From Polyodon spathula (taxonomy: Eukaryota > Chordata > Actinopteri > Acipenseriformes > Polyodontidae), in contig NC_054547.1 in NCBI RefSeq assembly GCF_017654505.1, positions 22,678,823 to 22,742,822 of the forward strand: DNA of 64,000 nucleotides, in the 5' to 3' direction. The translations under genes were made by a program, and so were the position numbers. The stretch's first letter is position 1. Each line of letters starts with the position of its first letter. Positions 47,679 through 58,971 of the stretch are shown here, in pieces. The notes under the pieces were generated by a model that made no database searches, was not told the DNA's origin, and saw only the letters and a list, made by a program, of their open reading frames with translations.

Positions 47679-48235
47679 TGTCACAGATGGCTTGAGTGGT
47701 GCGTGTGAGTGGTGACGTCAGGCTCAGGAAGCAGTAGTAAACAGCAACGATACGCGGCTAAAACGGCCGTTATTAAATAACAAAAATAAACAGTTTAAAT
47801 AAAAAACACACAATAAACAAAAGGGCACACGGGCCAAAGTAAATCAAACACAAAACTATAATTATGTTCTATAACAACGGGTACATTTGTTCACAGGCTA
47901 GTAACATTCATTCTTACTCTCTTTAACTCTCCTCACAACTCTCTCCTTGTCTGAGCCTAGAGTGGGTCTTTTATACTGTGGCTGGAGTCTTAATTACCTA
48001 TTTAAACAATTACCTTATTAAGGCTCCAGGCACATTCTCACGGGCTTTATTAGGACGTGGATTTAACCCCATCCACGCCAGTTACCCTTTATGAGACCGG
48101 CTTCTCTATAATAATAATTAATATTGTCGGACGGCTTTCGTCCGTCCGCACACACAATCATAATAATCATCATAATAATAATAGAAATAATATATTCATA
48201 AATAAATAGGCACAAGTGGAGAGCATTCTGTCACA
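47679..48235 (-). mobile_element. Solo LTR, family 5, with intact target duplication
   Basis: Minus strand TGTGACAGAATGC...GCCATCTGTGACA, 557 bp. Flanked on both sides by GTCCT (47674-47678 and 48236-48240), a perfect 5-bp duplication of the LTR-integrase kind. It has a TATAAAAG box (minus, near 47972) and AATAA signals toward 47770. The internal region was lost by recombination between LTRs. Confidence 0.93.
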
Positions 48236-48313
48236 GTCCTATATACAGACATGATTACAGACAGATTGCTGGTTTTACTTCTAACGATTTTATCCCCCTT
48301 GTCTTTCTCTTTA

Positions 48314-48352
<39 letters not shown>

Positions 48353-48612
48353 ACTTTCCCGATTTTATTTTAAATCAAAATTTACCACAGGGCAAACATT
48401 AGGCATGGTAATAATGACATCTCTTTGGCAAAACCCATGCCTCTACTAAATGTGATTTAGTATTATTTACACCCCAGGGAATTATGCACAGATAAAATCA
48501 AAATTATGCTGTATCTCTATTCAAATATGTATGTATTGGGGTCTTCTCTCATGCTGGATATCAAAATACTAGCATAAGTTAAACAAAACAAAAAAACAAA
48601 GTAGAAAGCAAA

Positions 48613-48646
<34 letters not shown>

Positions 48647-48785
48647 CAGTGTTTTCTAAATTCCAATACTGAAATAATGGAAAACCAGCGCTTTCAGTTT
48701 GTCTTCTGACAGAGAACGATCGGACAGGACGAGATTATAGAGCAAGTTGCTGCGCTCAGCATCAGCTGTATTTATTACTGCATTC
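48236..48785. other. No gene; A and T tracts
   Basis: A tract 48318-48350 and T tract 48617-48643. Confidence 0.6.
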
Positions 48786-49369
48786 TGTGGCAAAGTGCCC
48801 GCCCCTGTGTGTATTTTGTGTTATCTGTTGTGTTTTAATGTTGGTGTATAGTCATTGGTACACAGGATATAAACGGGTCTGTGTAACACGAGTGTCTAAA
48901 ATGTATATTTATATTTAGGCACGAGGATTGCACAGCATTTCACATGCAAGTAAAATGTAATAATATGTGAGCACGGGGAATTGCACTTTATTAATTCACG
49001 TGCGACTCCAGTTGAATGATTGATTAGCAGTCGGCACAGCTGCATAAAAGCTGCACGTTTTCACCCATTCGGGGTTGTGTGTTCGGTGAGTGGAGAACGG
49101 GATTGGAGATGGAGGTAATTGTAAACGATAAGAAAAATAGACGCTTACCTTGTTTTGTTTAGTGATAGTCCGTTTTTGTTTGTCTCTTTTGTTTTGGCGA
49201 ATGTGCAGTGTTCTGTGTTTTTGTTTGTTACAACATTTTTATTTTCTGTTCTATTTATTTATTAAATGCTGAGCGAAACCATTCGCTCATCTCCACCAAA
49301 CTCCACCCCTCTCTGTCATTTATTTCCTGTTTCTGGTCTGACGTCACCCACTCCGGCAGTCTTTGTGAC
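48786..49369 (+). mobile_element. Solo LTR, family 2 (copy D)
   Basis: TGTGGCAAAGTGCCC...CTTTGTGAC(C). All family-2 landmarks are present, including TGCATAAAAGCTGCA and GGTCTGACGTCACCC. Flanks CATTC (48781-48785) and CATTT (from 49370) give a nearly perfect 5-bp duplication if the last A of the LTR was lost. Confidence 0.88.
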
Positions 49370-50741
49370 CATTTATGTATCTGAAAGCTAATGTTTTCAA
49401 ATTAGGAAGGAGGTCAGCTGGCGATGACCAAAACAAGTCGATGTCAATTTCCCCTGGCGGTAGAACGCTGGATCGCATCGGGTGCCACTTAAGTGTACAA
49501 AGCAAAACAAAAAACATATTTTTTACTCTCTCTTTAGCTTATATATTTGCAAGGTGGGACCTTTGTCGTGGCATTTTCTGTCAAAATCGATCAATGTTCC
49601 CTTTATCTTCAGGCGGATCCAACATTTTTTCCAATATTATATGTATGCACGGTGATAGATTTTAGCGTAAAATTATGCCGGTGCATATATGTGTAATTTT
49701 CCAGGGTGTACTTGAACTCATTAAGTACATGCATGTTTTGCATTTCAGTGAGAATCATACTGTGTGCTACGTCATTTTGCCGGCAAAATATTATTTTGTT
49801 TTGTTGTTGCCAGACTATAATTGTGGATGTAAGACCGTTTACTACCTTAGTTATTTTAAACAGTGACCACTGAACTGGTAAATCTATAGAATTACCGATT
49901 TTACACATGAACTGTAACACACACACACACAGATATATATGGTTTGATGATTACCTATTTGATTCTGTGGTGGATTCTTATATCAGAAATACAACAGTTT
50001 CCAAAAATTGATATATGTAATAAATACACCTGTTTAAAAAAAAAAAAAAAACTTTATACAAGAGATGTGGCATTCTTACTTCATTTTAATAAATACAGTA
50101 TTACAATTCCAGTAGTTTCCAAATAAAGTTTCCATCCTTGATATTATATAATATTAATCAGAAAATAATAACTACAAATACTATTTGAGATTAAAGTTTT
50201 GTTGAAGACTCAAAAAGAGTCCCCCCTTCTTCAAAGCTAAGCTCAATCATTCGATGGTAACTAGATAATACTTATAGGGTCCCAGCTATTTTTGCCTGTT
50301 TTTTTTACCATTGTTAGATTAGTGGCTACAACTCTTTAACTATAAAGGTTACTGGTAACATGAAATTAATGTGTCTGAAACTCACCATGTTCAATACAGA
50401 TAACAAAAAACATATAAATAAATACATGAATAAAACATTTATTGTTTTCAGTATGTATTTTAGCAAGGTCAACTCAAATCTGACAATGTATAATGAAACT
50501 TCAACATGTAGGGAACATGAGAAAATGCTTTTTAACAAATTGGATAATAAATAAGGGAATTATGGCAAAATATACAAAAGGGACCAAAGCAACCAAAAAA
50601 GAAACAATTGAAAAATGTGCAAAAGAAAAAAAAAACACATTCAAATTATTCGACCCAGCGACACTGATCATGTGGTACAAAATGGGGCTGTTCACTGTGG
50701 CTTGAATGGCCAGCAGGGTGGCGACCAGGGCAACTTAAAGT
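49370..50741. other. No gene seen
   Basis: AT-rich; ORFs at 49609-49926 (minus) and 50326-50705 lack domains. A tract 50036-50050. Confidence 0.5.
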
Positions 50742-51289
50742 TTTGAATTCAAATCAAGGGAAGTAATGTTAAAACTACAATTCATTAGTAAGACCTCATC
50801 TAGAATATTGTGTTAAGTTCTGGTCAACTTGCTACAAAAAGGATATTGCTGCTCTAGAAAGAGTGCAAAGAAGAATGACCAGAATTATTCTGGATGTAAA
50901 AACCATGTCATATGCCGACAGGCTAAAGAATCAAATGTATTCAGTCTTGAACAAAGAAGACTACTCGGCAATCTGATTCAAACTTTGAAAATTGTAAAAG
51001 GCATCGACAATGTCAACCCAAGGGACTTTTTCAACCTGAAAAAAAGAAACAAGGACCAGGGATCACAAATGGAGATTAGATAAAGGGGCATTCAGAACAG
51101 AAAATAGGAGGCGCTTTTTTAACAGAGAATCAGTGGTCTGGAACCAATTCCCCAGTAATGTTGTTGAAGCTGACACCCTGGGATCCTTCAAGAAGCTGCT
51201 TAATGAGATTCTGGTAACAATAAATACTAACGACTAAATGAGCAAGATGGGCCGAATGGCCTCCTCTCATTTGTAAACTTGTTCTTATG
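50742..51289 (+). mobile_element. CR1-like LINE 3' part
   Basis: Same family as 30668-31590, plus sense: LRPHLEYCV-like start, KDIAALERVQRRMTR, coding tail and a 3' UTR with GAGCAAGATGGGCCGAATGG and final CTTGTTCTTATGTA. Several stops. Confidence 0.9.
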
Positions 51290-51639
51290 TAATTGTAGCA
51301 GCTGTTGCCTCATGCATCTGATCCACAAACACAAAAAAAAAGAAAAAATGTAAAATATGTATACATCATCGAAAAGACGTAAAGCACAGGTCTCTAGTCG
51401 TTTTTCTCTGGAAAAAGCAGAGAAAACCATTCAATGGCCGAATGAAACCGAAAAAAATAAAATAAAAAAGGGGTGTGTGAGCAGTAGCCCTAGCAGATTC
51501 ACCACACAGAAATAAGCGGACATAAACAAGGAGGTAGCTGTTTCTGCATCCAGCGCTCAAAGAATATCACAGACATTTGCAGATCTTTTTGAGATGTTAT
51601 AGTAGTAAAATAATGACTTGGATCGCATTATTGAGGAGT

Positions 51640-52401
51640 TTAGTGATAAAATGAGTGATTAGGAGAGGATTTATCAGTATGCCCGTCTACAAAGAGGTAT
51701 GTGAAAAATACAGCAAACACGGGGTGGGTCTTGGCTGGAGATGCAGTACTGATGTCGCTTAGCATTGCAATGCCTTTTAAACCGGTTTTACTCTGAAAAA
51801 ATATATATTTTAAACAGTACGTGTAAAATAAATAGCGCATATGAAAATAAATTGGATGCTGCAACAGTGAGCAGATCTGAAGAGGGATTCGAGATTTGCT
51901 GTAGTGAGGAGTAATTAACAGTAGGTGGCAAAATCTGCTGAACAGGCAGAGATCCGAGGGAGTAATGCTGTCAGTAGTGTGCAGAGATCTGCTGAATGCA
52001 TGGATATTGGTATATGAAACTAGTTTTAGATGATGTCGAGATGGGGCTGTCTTTGGGCAGAGATGAAGAATGCACAGTTCTAAGGCTGCTGCAGAACCTG
52101 AGAGGATGAGAATGCATTGCTCTGAGGCTGCTGCAAAACCTATTGATTTGATCGGGAGCAATCTATGAGTATATTGACTGTTGCGGTGTAGAAGGACACT
52201 TTGACTGAAATGTTGATAATCATAGGACATGGTTTCCGAGCCTGACTGGCAGCTCATATTGAATGAAATAGTGACTTTTATAAAGTGCCTTGATGAAATT
52301 GGGGACAGATGAAGTGCGAATCTAGGAACGAGAAGGTTGTAGTAATGGTCTGAAATTAATGTGAGAGGAATTCTTAGTGGAGTGAATTCACAGTTATGCA
52401 T
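51640..52401 (-). CDS. Unrecognised 253-codon ORF
   Basis: The longest open frame outside GC-rich repeats. It is rich in Ser, His, Leu and Tyr. I recognise no domain, signal peptide, regular membrane segment or transposon motif. The plus strand is purine-rich here with many TGA/TAG but few TCA/CTA/TTA in the matching frame, a bias that could keep the frame open by chance. Treat as hypothetical. Confidence 0.2.
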   Translation of the reverse strand: MHNCEFTPLRIPLTLISDHYYNLLVPRFALHLSPISSRHFIKVTISFNMSCQSGSETMSYDYQHFSQSVLLHRNSQYTHRLLPIKSIGFAAASEQCILILSGSAAALELCILHLCPKTAPSRHHLKLVSYTNIHAFSRSLHTTDSITPSDLCLFSRFCHLLLITPHYSKSRIPLQICSLLQHPIYFHMRYLFYTYCLKYIFFQSKTGLKGIAMLSDISTASPAKTHPVFAVFFTYLFVDGHTDKSSPNHSFYH

Positions 52402-52689
52402 ATCTAAAAATTAATCAAAAGGTTATGCGAATAATGAAAAGGTGTTTCCATTAAAATCCATTTTTTACAAAAAACACCAGCTAAGATGCAGACTTCAACC
52501 ATATGAGAAAGAGCCAGCAGCCGTGGTTGCTATTATTCTCATTACACATCCCTCTCCCCTTGTACATCTTGCTGTTAGTTTCATGAGTTCTAGTAATTCA
52601 TATTTGTTTTCTTTTATGGGTCTATTGTCTTATTTGATAGAGTTTGTTGAACAATTAAAAGGGAAAAAAAGGTATTCGTAATGAGTATG

Positions 52690-53050
52690 GCCATAAACTT
52701 TAAGTAACCCTGGTTCCCTGAAAGAAAAGACAACCAACAACCAATACTTTATCAATCAATGAGGCTCCTCTAAAGGGGACTTATGACGTAGCCACTCCTC
52801 GCATAGAGTGTGCGGCCGGCATTAGTATATGCAGTTGGAACTGTGTCCACAATCCAGTGACAGGGCCGCTGCTTCGAGAGGGCTTGACCCAGGGTCCTCA
52901 TCCTATCCACATAACCTCTCAATTTCCAGTCCATCTCTGATCCTTCTCCAAAGAATAAGGACAGGGATGGAAAGCCTCTAATTCCATCGATTGATCTCCA
53001 GTATTCCAGGGGACCCATTATCATGGGGGCAAGCCCCCAGAAAGGGAAGG
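52690..53050 (-). pseudogene. DIRS recombinase fragment
   Basis: Minus sense: LRGYVDRMRTLGQALSKQR and HWIVDTVPTAYTNAG, homologous to the recombinase at 35789-36160 (HWIVDTVSAAY). The left side includes CCCTGGTTCCCTGAAAGAAAAGAC, the arm edge of the same family. A family-1 LTR cuts in at 53051. Confidence 0.72.
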
Positions 53051-53421
53051 TGTGGCAGGCTGGCGAGTGGATATAGGCCCAGAGACAGTCTGCAGTTAAA
53101 AAAAAAAAAAATAATTTTATTATAAATAACACAAAAATAAAAGTGCACAAGGTTTCCAGGCTGGGCAATGCCTTCACTGGATTCAAATTTACCAAACCAA
53201 AACCAACAAACAAACAAACACCAACCTGCTTCCTCAGCTCCCTCCTCCTAAATGAGAAGCAGAGGCCTCCTTTTATGTCAGGTGGCTGGGCGCTGATTGA
53301 TCGTTAATTAACCTAATCAACTAATCAACCCCAGCCACCTGAACATAGTAAACCCAGGCAGGTAGAAGAAATTAACCCCATCCCTGCCATTTTAAAAAGG
53401 GCAGAGCTTTGCTCTGCCACA
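53051..53421 (-). mobile_element. Solo LTR, family 1
   Basis: Minus strand TGTGGCAGAGCAAAGCTCTGCCC...CAGCCTGCCACA, 371 bp, inserted in DIRS sequence. Flanks GAAGG and AAAGG form a target duplication with one mismatch. It holds a TATA region (ACATAAAAGG on the minus strand) and poly(A) signal. Confidence 0.88.
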
Positions 53422-53899
53422 AAAGGGGAGGGGGTCGAATTTTCTATGAGTTTGCAGAGAGACAGCCAGGGTGACAGTAGCAGACTCACAGAGCTCCAGA
53501 CCCCTAATGCATAGAATCTAAATTCTCCCTTTTGTTATTATTTCAGCTCGAGAATAAATCTGATGATTTCTGAGAAATTGAGTGCCTCATTCATACAGTA
53601 TTGCATCACAACACAACACATATTCCACCCACTACCACTGATGTGCAGATTATAATGGTTGCATATGCATCACCTGTATTTGTAAAACAAGTATATTGGA
53701 CTTTAATACAGCTCTGCAGTGTTTATTTTTACCATATAAAGCATTTCAAATATCTCAAACTTCATTTATCTACAACAGTGGCGGGAGCAGCATTACAATT
53801 TTTTTGGCGGGGCTAGGCTAGTCGGTCTAAAACTTAACTGAAAAAAATAAATAAATAACATAACCTTAGTCAGGTTTACAGACATGTGTGTTATACAAA

Positions 53900-53958
<59 letters not shown>

Positions 53959-54835
53959 TTTGGTTTACTTTTGCCAGTCTTACTTGACTTGAACAATGTC
54001 TTAAATGATGCAAGCAAATTACTACTTGGTTTGATTGAATGAGCTAAATCTGAAAATGAACTTTAATAAAGAACGACACATTTTTAATAATAAAACCATT
54101 CTAGCATACTTCACTAAAGTGAAACCATGATTTTGTTATTTTGAAATACCGCTGCTTCAGATTATTACTAGTGCTTAATAACAGTAACAACATTTTATTT
54201 AGAGTTGGTTCTGAACTTAAATCCATTTATGGCCCCGCAGCAACACAAACCTACTTCCTTGTTATAAAAAAAAAAAAAAAAAAAAAGCCATCACAAAAAC
54301 AAAAAGTCTGGTTCTCTCATCTTTTGTCAATGAATATAACTGAATTAATACATAATAAAAACAAACTAAACTAACAACTACCTAGCCTATATTTATTTAT
54401 TTGTTTTGTAGTCTCCAAACCAAAACTGCCCAGCATCTTGTTGCAGACACGCAGCTGATAACGTCAGCTGTAAACAGTGCAGTGTTGGTGGATCAAACCA
54501 ATGTTCGTGTATGGTGAACTATTATTGTGTTTTGTTTAGTTTTTTTCTTCTTTTACCAATGGCAGACTTCTGGCGTCTTCTGAATGACTTTTGTGTTTTT
54601 TTTTTTTTTTTTTATTACTACACTTTAAGACTTTTAAAGGCAAAACCATAAACATAATAATAGTGTTTACTGAGCAAAAAAGTAAAGGGGCAAAATGTAT
54701 ACCGGTATTGCCTCCCCTGTGCTCTATGGGTTAGGCGCCTACAGTCTCAATCAAGTTACAGTCACAAAAATCAAGTGCCTGCAAAAAACATTTTTACAGT
54801 TTTCCATGATAAAAAATATATACCCCTGTCACAAG
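53422..54835. other. No gene seen; microsatellites
   Basis: (AAT)n at 53901-53958, A tract 54266-54285, T tract 54597-54614. Nothing coding recognised. Confidence 0.55.
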
Positions 54836-54927
54836 GCTGGAACAGGGACAACAATGGGCCATGGGTGTTGGCCATAGTGGGAGGTCCTCCTCCCACCCCA
54901 ACAGCTGTAGTGGCCAAGGCAATCCTG

Positions 54928-55695
54928 TCAACCGCAGGGCTGTCTGTGGGCATGGTTCCCCCCCCCCCCCCCCTCTCTGTAGCCAGCAGCTCCCCTCTTG
55001 TGGGGCTCTGGCCACCAAATTCTCTGCAGCGAAAGTGCTGCGTGGGAAGGTGGTCTCCTGACCTCTCCCCCCTTCTTCAAAGCCGGCAGCTCCCCCTTGT
55101 TGGGCTCTGGCCACCAAATTCCCTGCAGCGAAAGTGCTGCAGGGGAAGGTGGTCTCCTGACCAATCCCCCCTTCTTCATAGCCGGCAGCTCCCCCTTGTT
55201 GGGCTCCGGCCACAGTATTTCCTGTGGAAAAGCAGGGCTGACAGCAACCCCAGGCAAAGCAGTTCTGGCGACCCCAGGCAAAGCAGAGCTGGCAACGCCA
55301 GGCAAAGGCAGTAGCGGAACCCCAGGAGATGGCAGCAGTGGACCCTCGGGAGGCAATGGCAGCAGCAGCAGCGGACCCTCGGGAGGCAGGAGCAGCAGCG
55401 GACCCTCGGGAGGTGAACTTGGGAGGGGAGCCCCTGGCCATAGAGGAGGCAGCAGGAGCTCCACTTGTCCCTCGTACCCTGTAACTGGTAGCTCCACAGG
55501 CAATGCGGAGCAGCAGACAACCCCGGGCGAAGCGAGGCAGGCATCCTTGGGCGAAGCCAGACAGGCATCCTTGGGTGAAGCGAGGCAGGCATCCCTGAGT
55601 GATGACATGAAGGCGTTGTGTAGGCATCCCCGAGCAATGATGTGCAGGGAGTCAGGACAAGCTGGGGTGCGGGTTTTGGCCCTCTTCTTGGCCAC
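54928..55695 (-). CDS. Proline-rich repeat protein of element C
   Basis: A 255-codon frame. In order: three copies of a 13-residue unit (SPKDACLA type), four PPEGPLLLL units, SPAFPQE, then KGELPAMKKGG-RRPPSPAALSLQ twice and a third partial copy. The last blocks match 41846-42193 of element B in the same frame, strong evidence that this of the several open frames here was selected. No catalytic or membrane motif. Other overlapping frames (54794-55627, 54998-55840) are shadows. Confidence 0.5.
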   Translation of the reverse strand: MAKKRAKTRTPACPDSLHIIARGCLHNAFMSSLRDACLASPKDACLASPKDACLASPGVVCCSALPVELPVTGYEGQVELLLPPLWPGAPLPSSPPEGPLLLLPPEGPLLLLPLPPEGPLLPSPGVPLLPLPGVASSALPGVARTALPGVAVSPAFPQEILWPEPNKGELPAMKKGGLVRRPPSPAALSLQGIWWPEPNKGELPALKKGGEVRRPPSHAALSLQRIWWPEPHKRGAAGYREGGGGGNHAHRQPCG

Positions 55696-55774
55696 TGCGG
55701 CCAGGCGGTTCTTCCCCGTGCTTCCCTCAGCAGCCTATGCAAGGGCTGCTGAGGATTGCCAGGACCGTTGCAGC

Positions 55775-56055
55775 TGTATCGAGACTCGATTGCTAATAAA
55801 TCATTCAATTGGAATATCTGTACAGCTGCACGTGAATTAATGAAGTGCAATTCCCCATGCTTACATATTATTACATTTTACCTGCACGTGAAGTGCTATG
55901 CAATCCTTGTGCCTAAATACAAATTACACTCTATAACACTTGTGCTCATAACCCATATTTATATCCTGTGTACTTTATACATAAACACCAACATTAACAC
56001 ACTACATACAACATAAAACACTAATAAACACAAATCGCTGGGACACTCTGCCACA
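55775..56055 (-). repeat. LTR of element C, family 2, partial
   Basis: Minus strand TGTGGCAGAGTGTCCC...GAGTCTCGATACAGCTGCA, where it meets interior sequence; the promoter and poly(A) half is missing. Confidence 0.82.
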
Positions 56056-56329
56056 ACCCCCTTGGCTTTTCTGGCAATTGTTAAGCAATGACTTATATGC
56101 CTTCGTTGCCAAGTTCGTGTCTTAGCAACTACAGAAAATACAAATAAAATCTGTGGAAACAGCCAAGGAAACAGACAGAGACAGAAAAAACAAAATGGTA
56201 GTCTTAAACACCATATAGTGCAAACTTTTTATAAGCAATTTTTTCATGATTTTTTACAATACTTCGTCCATGACTAGAAATCGTTGTTTTAAAATTCTAT
56301 GTGTTTTCCATGATTTCCATGACCGTACA

Positions 56330-56560
56330 AACCTGACATTATTAATGGTTGTCAGCCAGTTCAAGCTAGGGGTAAGACAGTCACCATGCCAGGTGGGTGA
56401 GCAGTCAAAAGCCTTTTTAATTATTTATTTTTTTCAAGCTTTGTAAGGTTAGAAAGCAGACCACAAGGCTGTTGAAAAGAAAGATTAAACAGAGCGCAGT
56501 TGTGCAGCGTTTATAGCTCAGTCTTCAGAAGCCGAGTTTCTGATTCGCCCTTGATCTTTT
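56330..56560. repeat. DIRS-related repeat copy
   Basis: AAGGTTAGAAAGCAGAC, TTGAAAAGAAAGATTAAAC and GAGTTTCTGATTC match 46895-47015 in order. 56056-56329 before it shows no gene. Confidence 0.55.
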
Positions 56561-56622
56561 AGTAAAACTCATCGAGAGAGCTCGTGTCACACAGAGTCAC
56601 TCGTTGCAACTGGATAGGGTAG

Positions 56623-57038
56623 TGTGGCAGAGCAAAGCTCTGCCCTTTAAATTGGCAGAGATGGGGTTAACTTCCCCTACCTGCCTGGGTTTATTATGTT
56701 CAGGTGGCTGGGGTTGATTAGTTGATTAGGTTGATTAACGATCAATCAGCGCCCAGCCACCTGATATAAAAGGAGGCCTCTGCTTCTCATTTGGGGGAGA
56801 GGGAGCTGAGGAAGCAGGTTGGTGTTTGTTTTGTGGTTTTTTGAATTTTCTAAATCCAGTGAAGGCATTGCCCAGCCTGGAAACTTTATTTTTGTGAGTT
56901 TTGTTTTTGCTTTATTTGTGTTTGAGTATCTGTTATTTTGCCCTTGTGCACTTTATTTTTGTTTATTTATAATAAAATAGTTATTTTTTTGAACTGCAGT
57001 CTGTCTCTGGGCCTCTATCCACTCACCAGCCTGCCACA
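56623..57038 (+). mobile_element. Solo LTR, family 1, full length
   Basis: TGTGGCAGAGCAAAGC...CAGCCTGCCACA, 416 bp, the most complete family-1 copy. TATAAAAGG at 56765 and AATAAAATAG at 56971 give promoter and poly(A) signals, so U3, R and U5 can be placed. Flanks GGTAG and AGAGC do not match; the right flank is in a segment that appears complemented, which may hide a duplication. Confidence 0.9.
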
Positions 57039-57255
57039 AGAGCACTCTGAGAGTTTTAAAGTCGGTATCTCATAGAGTTCACCCCGGGGTTAGCTATATA
57101 TTCAGAGAGACGTGTTCCGGAATGGGGGAACCCTTTCCGACCCATGGCGTAGCGCATTGGTCAGTTGACAAATATATACTTGTGTAACAATGTTCCGTTC
57201 GTCGGGACATGTCATAACAAATAATTCTTACCCCCAAGGGGGACGGGAACATGAC
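57039..57255. other. Probable complemented-in-place segment 1
   Basis: Complementing each base without reversing gives, at 57243-57255, TGCCCTTGTACTG, identical to the normal sequence at 57257-57269 one base later. The 60 bases before the junction are rich in CpG with hardly any GpC, the reverse of the surrounding DNA. The left border is placed at the LTR end for want of a better marker. Confidence 0.55.
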
Positions 57256-57256
57256 A

Positions 57257-57699
57257 TGCCCTTGTACTGTATTTTGTAACATGTATTTGTATATCTATGT
57301 CGCTTTACGGTATAGATGACAGCGAACCACTGCCATGCATTTTGTTTTGTTTGGTGTTGTATTTTGCAGCGTGGATGGGAAGCCCCATCCACATTAAAAA
57401 CCCATGCAGAAGGTGGCCATTTCCGAATTAAGTGATTCATTTTTTGCTAATCGGGAGATGGCCACCTGTATAAAAAAGCCTGCAGCTCTCCATGTTCGGG
57501 CCTGGTGTTGAGTGGCGGAACTAGATCGGAGAGAGAGAAGAGAGATTAACTTTACAAAAAAGACCAAGGAACAGTGAAGGCACTTGTTCAGCCTAACTTG
57601 GGTTTTGTTATTATTGTGTTCTAGATTTATTTTGTTAATATTTATTTTTGCTCTGTGAGCAGTGTTTTGTGTTTAAACATTTTATTTATTTTGTTTTTT
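57257..57699 (+). repeat. LTR-like sequence, normal orientation
   Basis: A TGTATAAAAAAGCC box at 57471 and T-rich, TTTAT-rich sequence to a CATAAATGG at 57702 suggest LTR promoter and R/U5 parts on the plus strand. No second copy in the window. Its 5' end may continue into the complemented segment 57039-57255. Confidence 0.4.
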
Positions 57700-58971
57700 T
57701 TCATAAATGGCACATCAGATTCCTTAAGGACATCGAGAACGTCTTGACCATGATGGGGGTCAGGCCCCAACTTGAACAAATTTATTAATGCCCAACCAAA
57801 ATGCCCTCTCTGAGAACGATTGTCCAAGACAGAGTACTTCGCAGGCTGAAGCTTCGAGCCGAAATCCGGTATCGAGGACCTCAGCGATGTTCTGACGGTC
57901 TACAGACTCCGACCCCAGATGGGGTAATGATGATATCATACTACTAGATCAAAGTCCTGTCAGTGTTCACAGACAGTGACATCCTAGGAGATTCCTGTAG
58001 GATCATCCATATTTCGTGACAAATGCAGTTTTGCCAGGTATAAAGCACTTCGATTACGCCAATAGCGGTGCCCGGGTGACCAGGTGAAGCTAAACGGTTA
58101 TCGGTGTAACTTCCAGATTCTAAATCTTTTGTCACCGTGGTGGGTTCCATAGGTCCATCAGAAGTCAGAATCACTCACCTATCAGTAGACGGTCCCAGTC
58201 GAGTACCCAACTGCCATCCTTTATGTGGTAGCATGGGGTGGTAGGAAAAAAAGGTCTGATCAGGCTGACCTCTACGGGTAAGTCTGTCTCCACCTCCCAC
58301 ACTGTTGTGGACGTAGGTCGTACCATACTTCTACAACGAGAAGAAGGGAACTTTAGAATTACAGTGGCCACAGAGTCACCGACGACGTGTCCGGAAGGAA
58401 CCGGTGTATAGTCACGCCACACACTGTGTCTTTTTACCGGATCAAGTCACAGTGAGTAACGTTTCTAACTGACCATGAGATGATAAGCCCCCAATACATA
58501 GACGAGAAACGACCAGACGTCATTCGGGGAGTGTGAATTGTATCGCTTTTACTAGAACGTCCCAATCGACCGTCCAGGTTAAGCGAGTGTCAAGCGTTAG
58601 CGGGATACGTTTTACCAACCCACACCCCCCACCGATTGAGAGAGTTGCAGAAGTGGCTAACGACTACAACGTACAAACGGAGGTAGTCACGAAGACCTTG
58701 ACATGGATTTCCAGACCTATCCAAAAATGTTCTTGTGGTAAGGCTGTTCGTACTTGGAACACCATTCCGACAAGGTTGTCTCCTTTACAATGTCTGGGAC
58801 TCCAGAGTGCTGAGGTAACAGACTTCTAAGAGGTAGCCGATTCCAGGTCAGTCAAGGTAAGTCACCATGGGAAGAGATTTCAAAAAGATCCCTAGGGGTG
58901 GCGTTCACAAGTGTGGGGGTACCATGTGACTTAAAAAGAACAGCATATGTGAGAACTTGACACATCTTGTT
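57700..58971. other. Complemented-in-place segment 2: gypsy reverse transcriptase
   Basis: Neither strand read normally gives sense. Read from right to left without complementing, 58273-58243 gives SPVGLVWKKR, then YPLTKTEDYLDTLGGA, then GYWQIEVDQ at 58104-58078, then RLQELW and ELQEFLRLHGKY at the left end. These are successive motifs of a gypsy-type reverse transcriptase running toward the RNase H. Stops and small shifts show it is a pseudogene. It continues the minus-sense element that starts at 61830. Frames such as 58171-58422 in the normal readings are spurious. Confidence 0.8.

Larger units (their letters stand above)
54836..56055 (-). mobile_element. Non-autonomous LTR retrotransposon, element C
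   Basis: Minus sense: partial family-2 LTR (56055-55775) joined directly to the proline-rich interior, ending near 54836 with the tract shared with element B. The Gag-like domain and leader are deleted. No 3' LTR. Confidence 0.75.

Noticed and set aside
49430..49490. CpG-rich stretch after solo LTR D as another complemented segment
   Set aside because: No repeat identity in complemented form and no comp(X)-X junction seen.
54998..55840. 280-codon plus-strand ORF in element C and the 277-codon minus ORF at 54794-55627
   Set aside because: GC-rich repeats keep most frames open; the frame conserved with element B is 54928-55695 (minus).
56623..57038. Target-site duplication for the full-length family-1 LTR
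   Set aside because: Flanks GGTAG and AGAGC do not match as given; not claimed.
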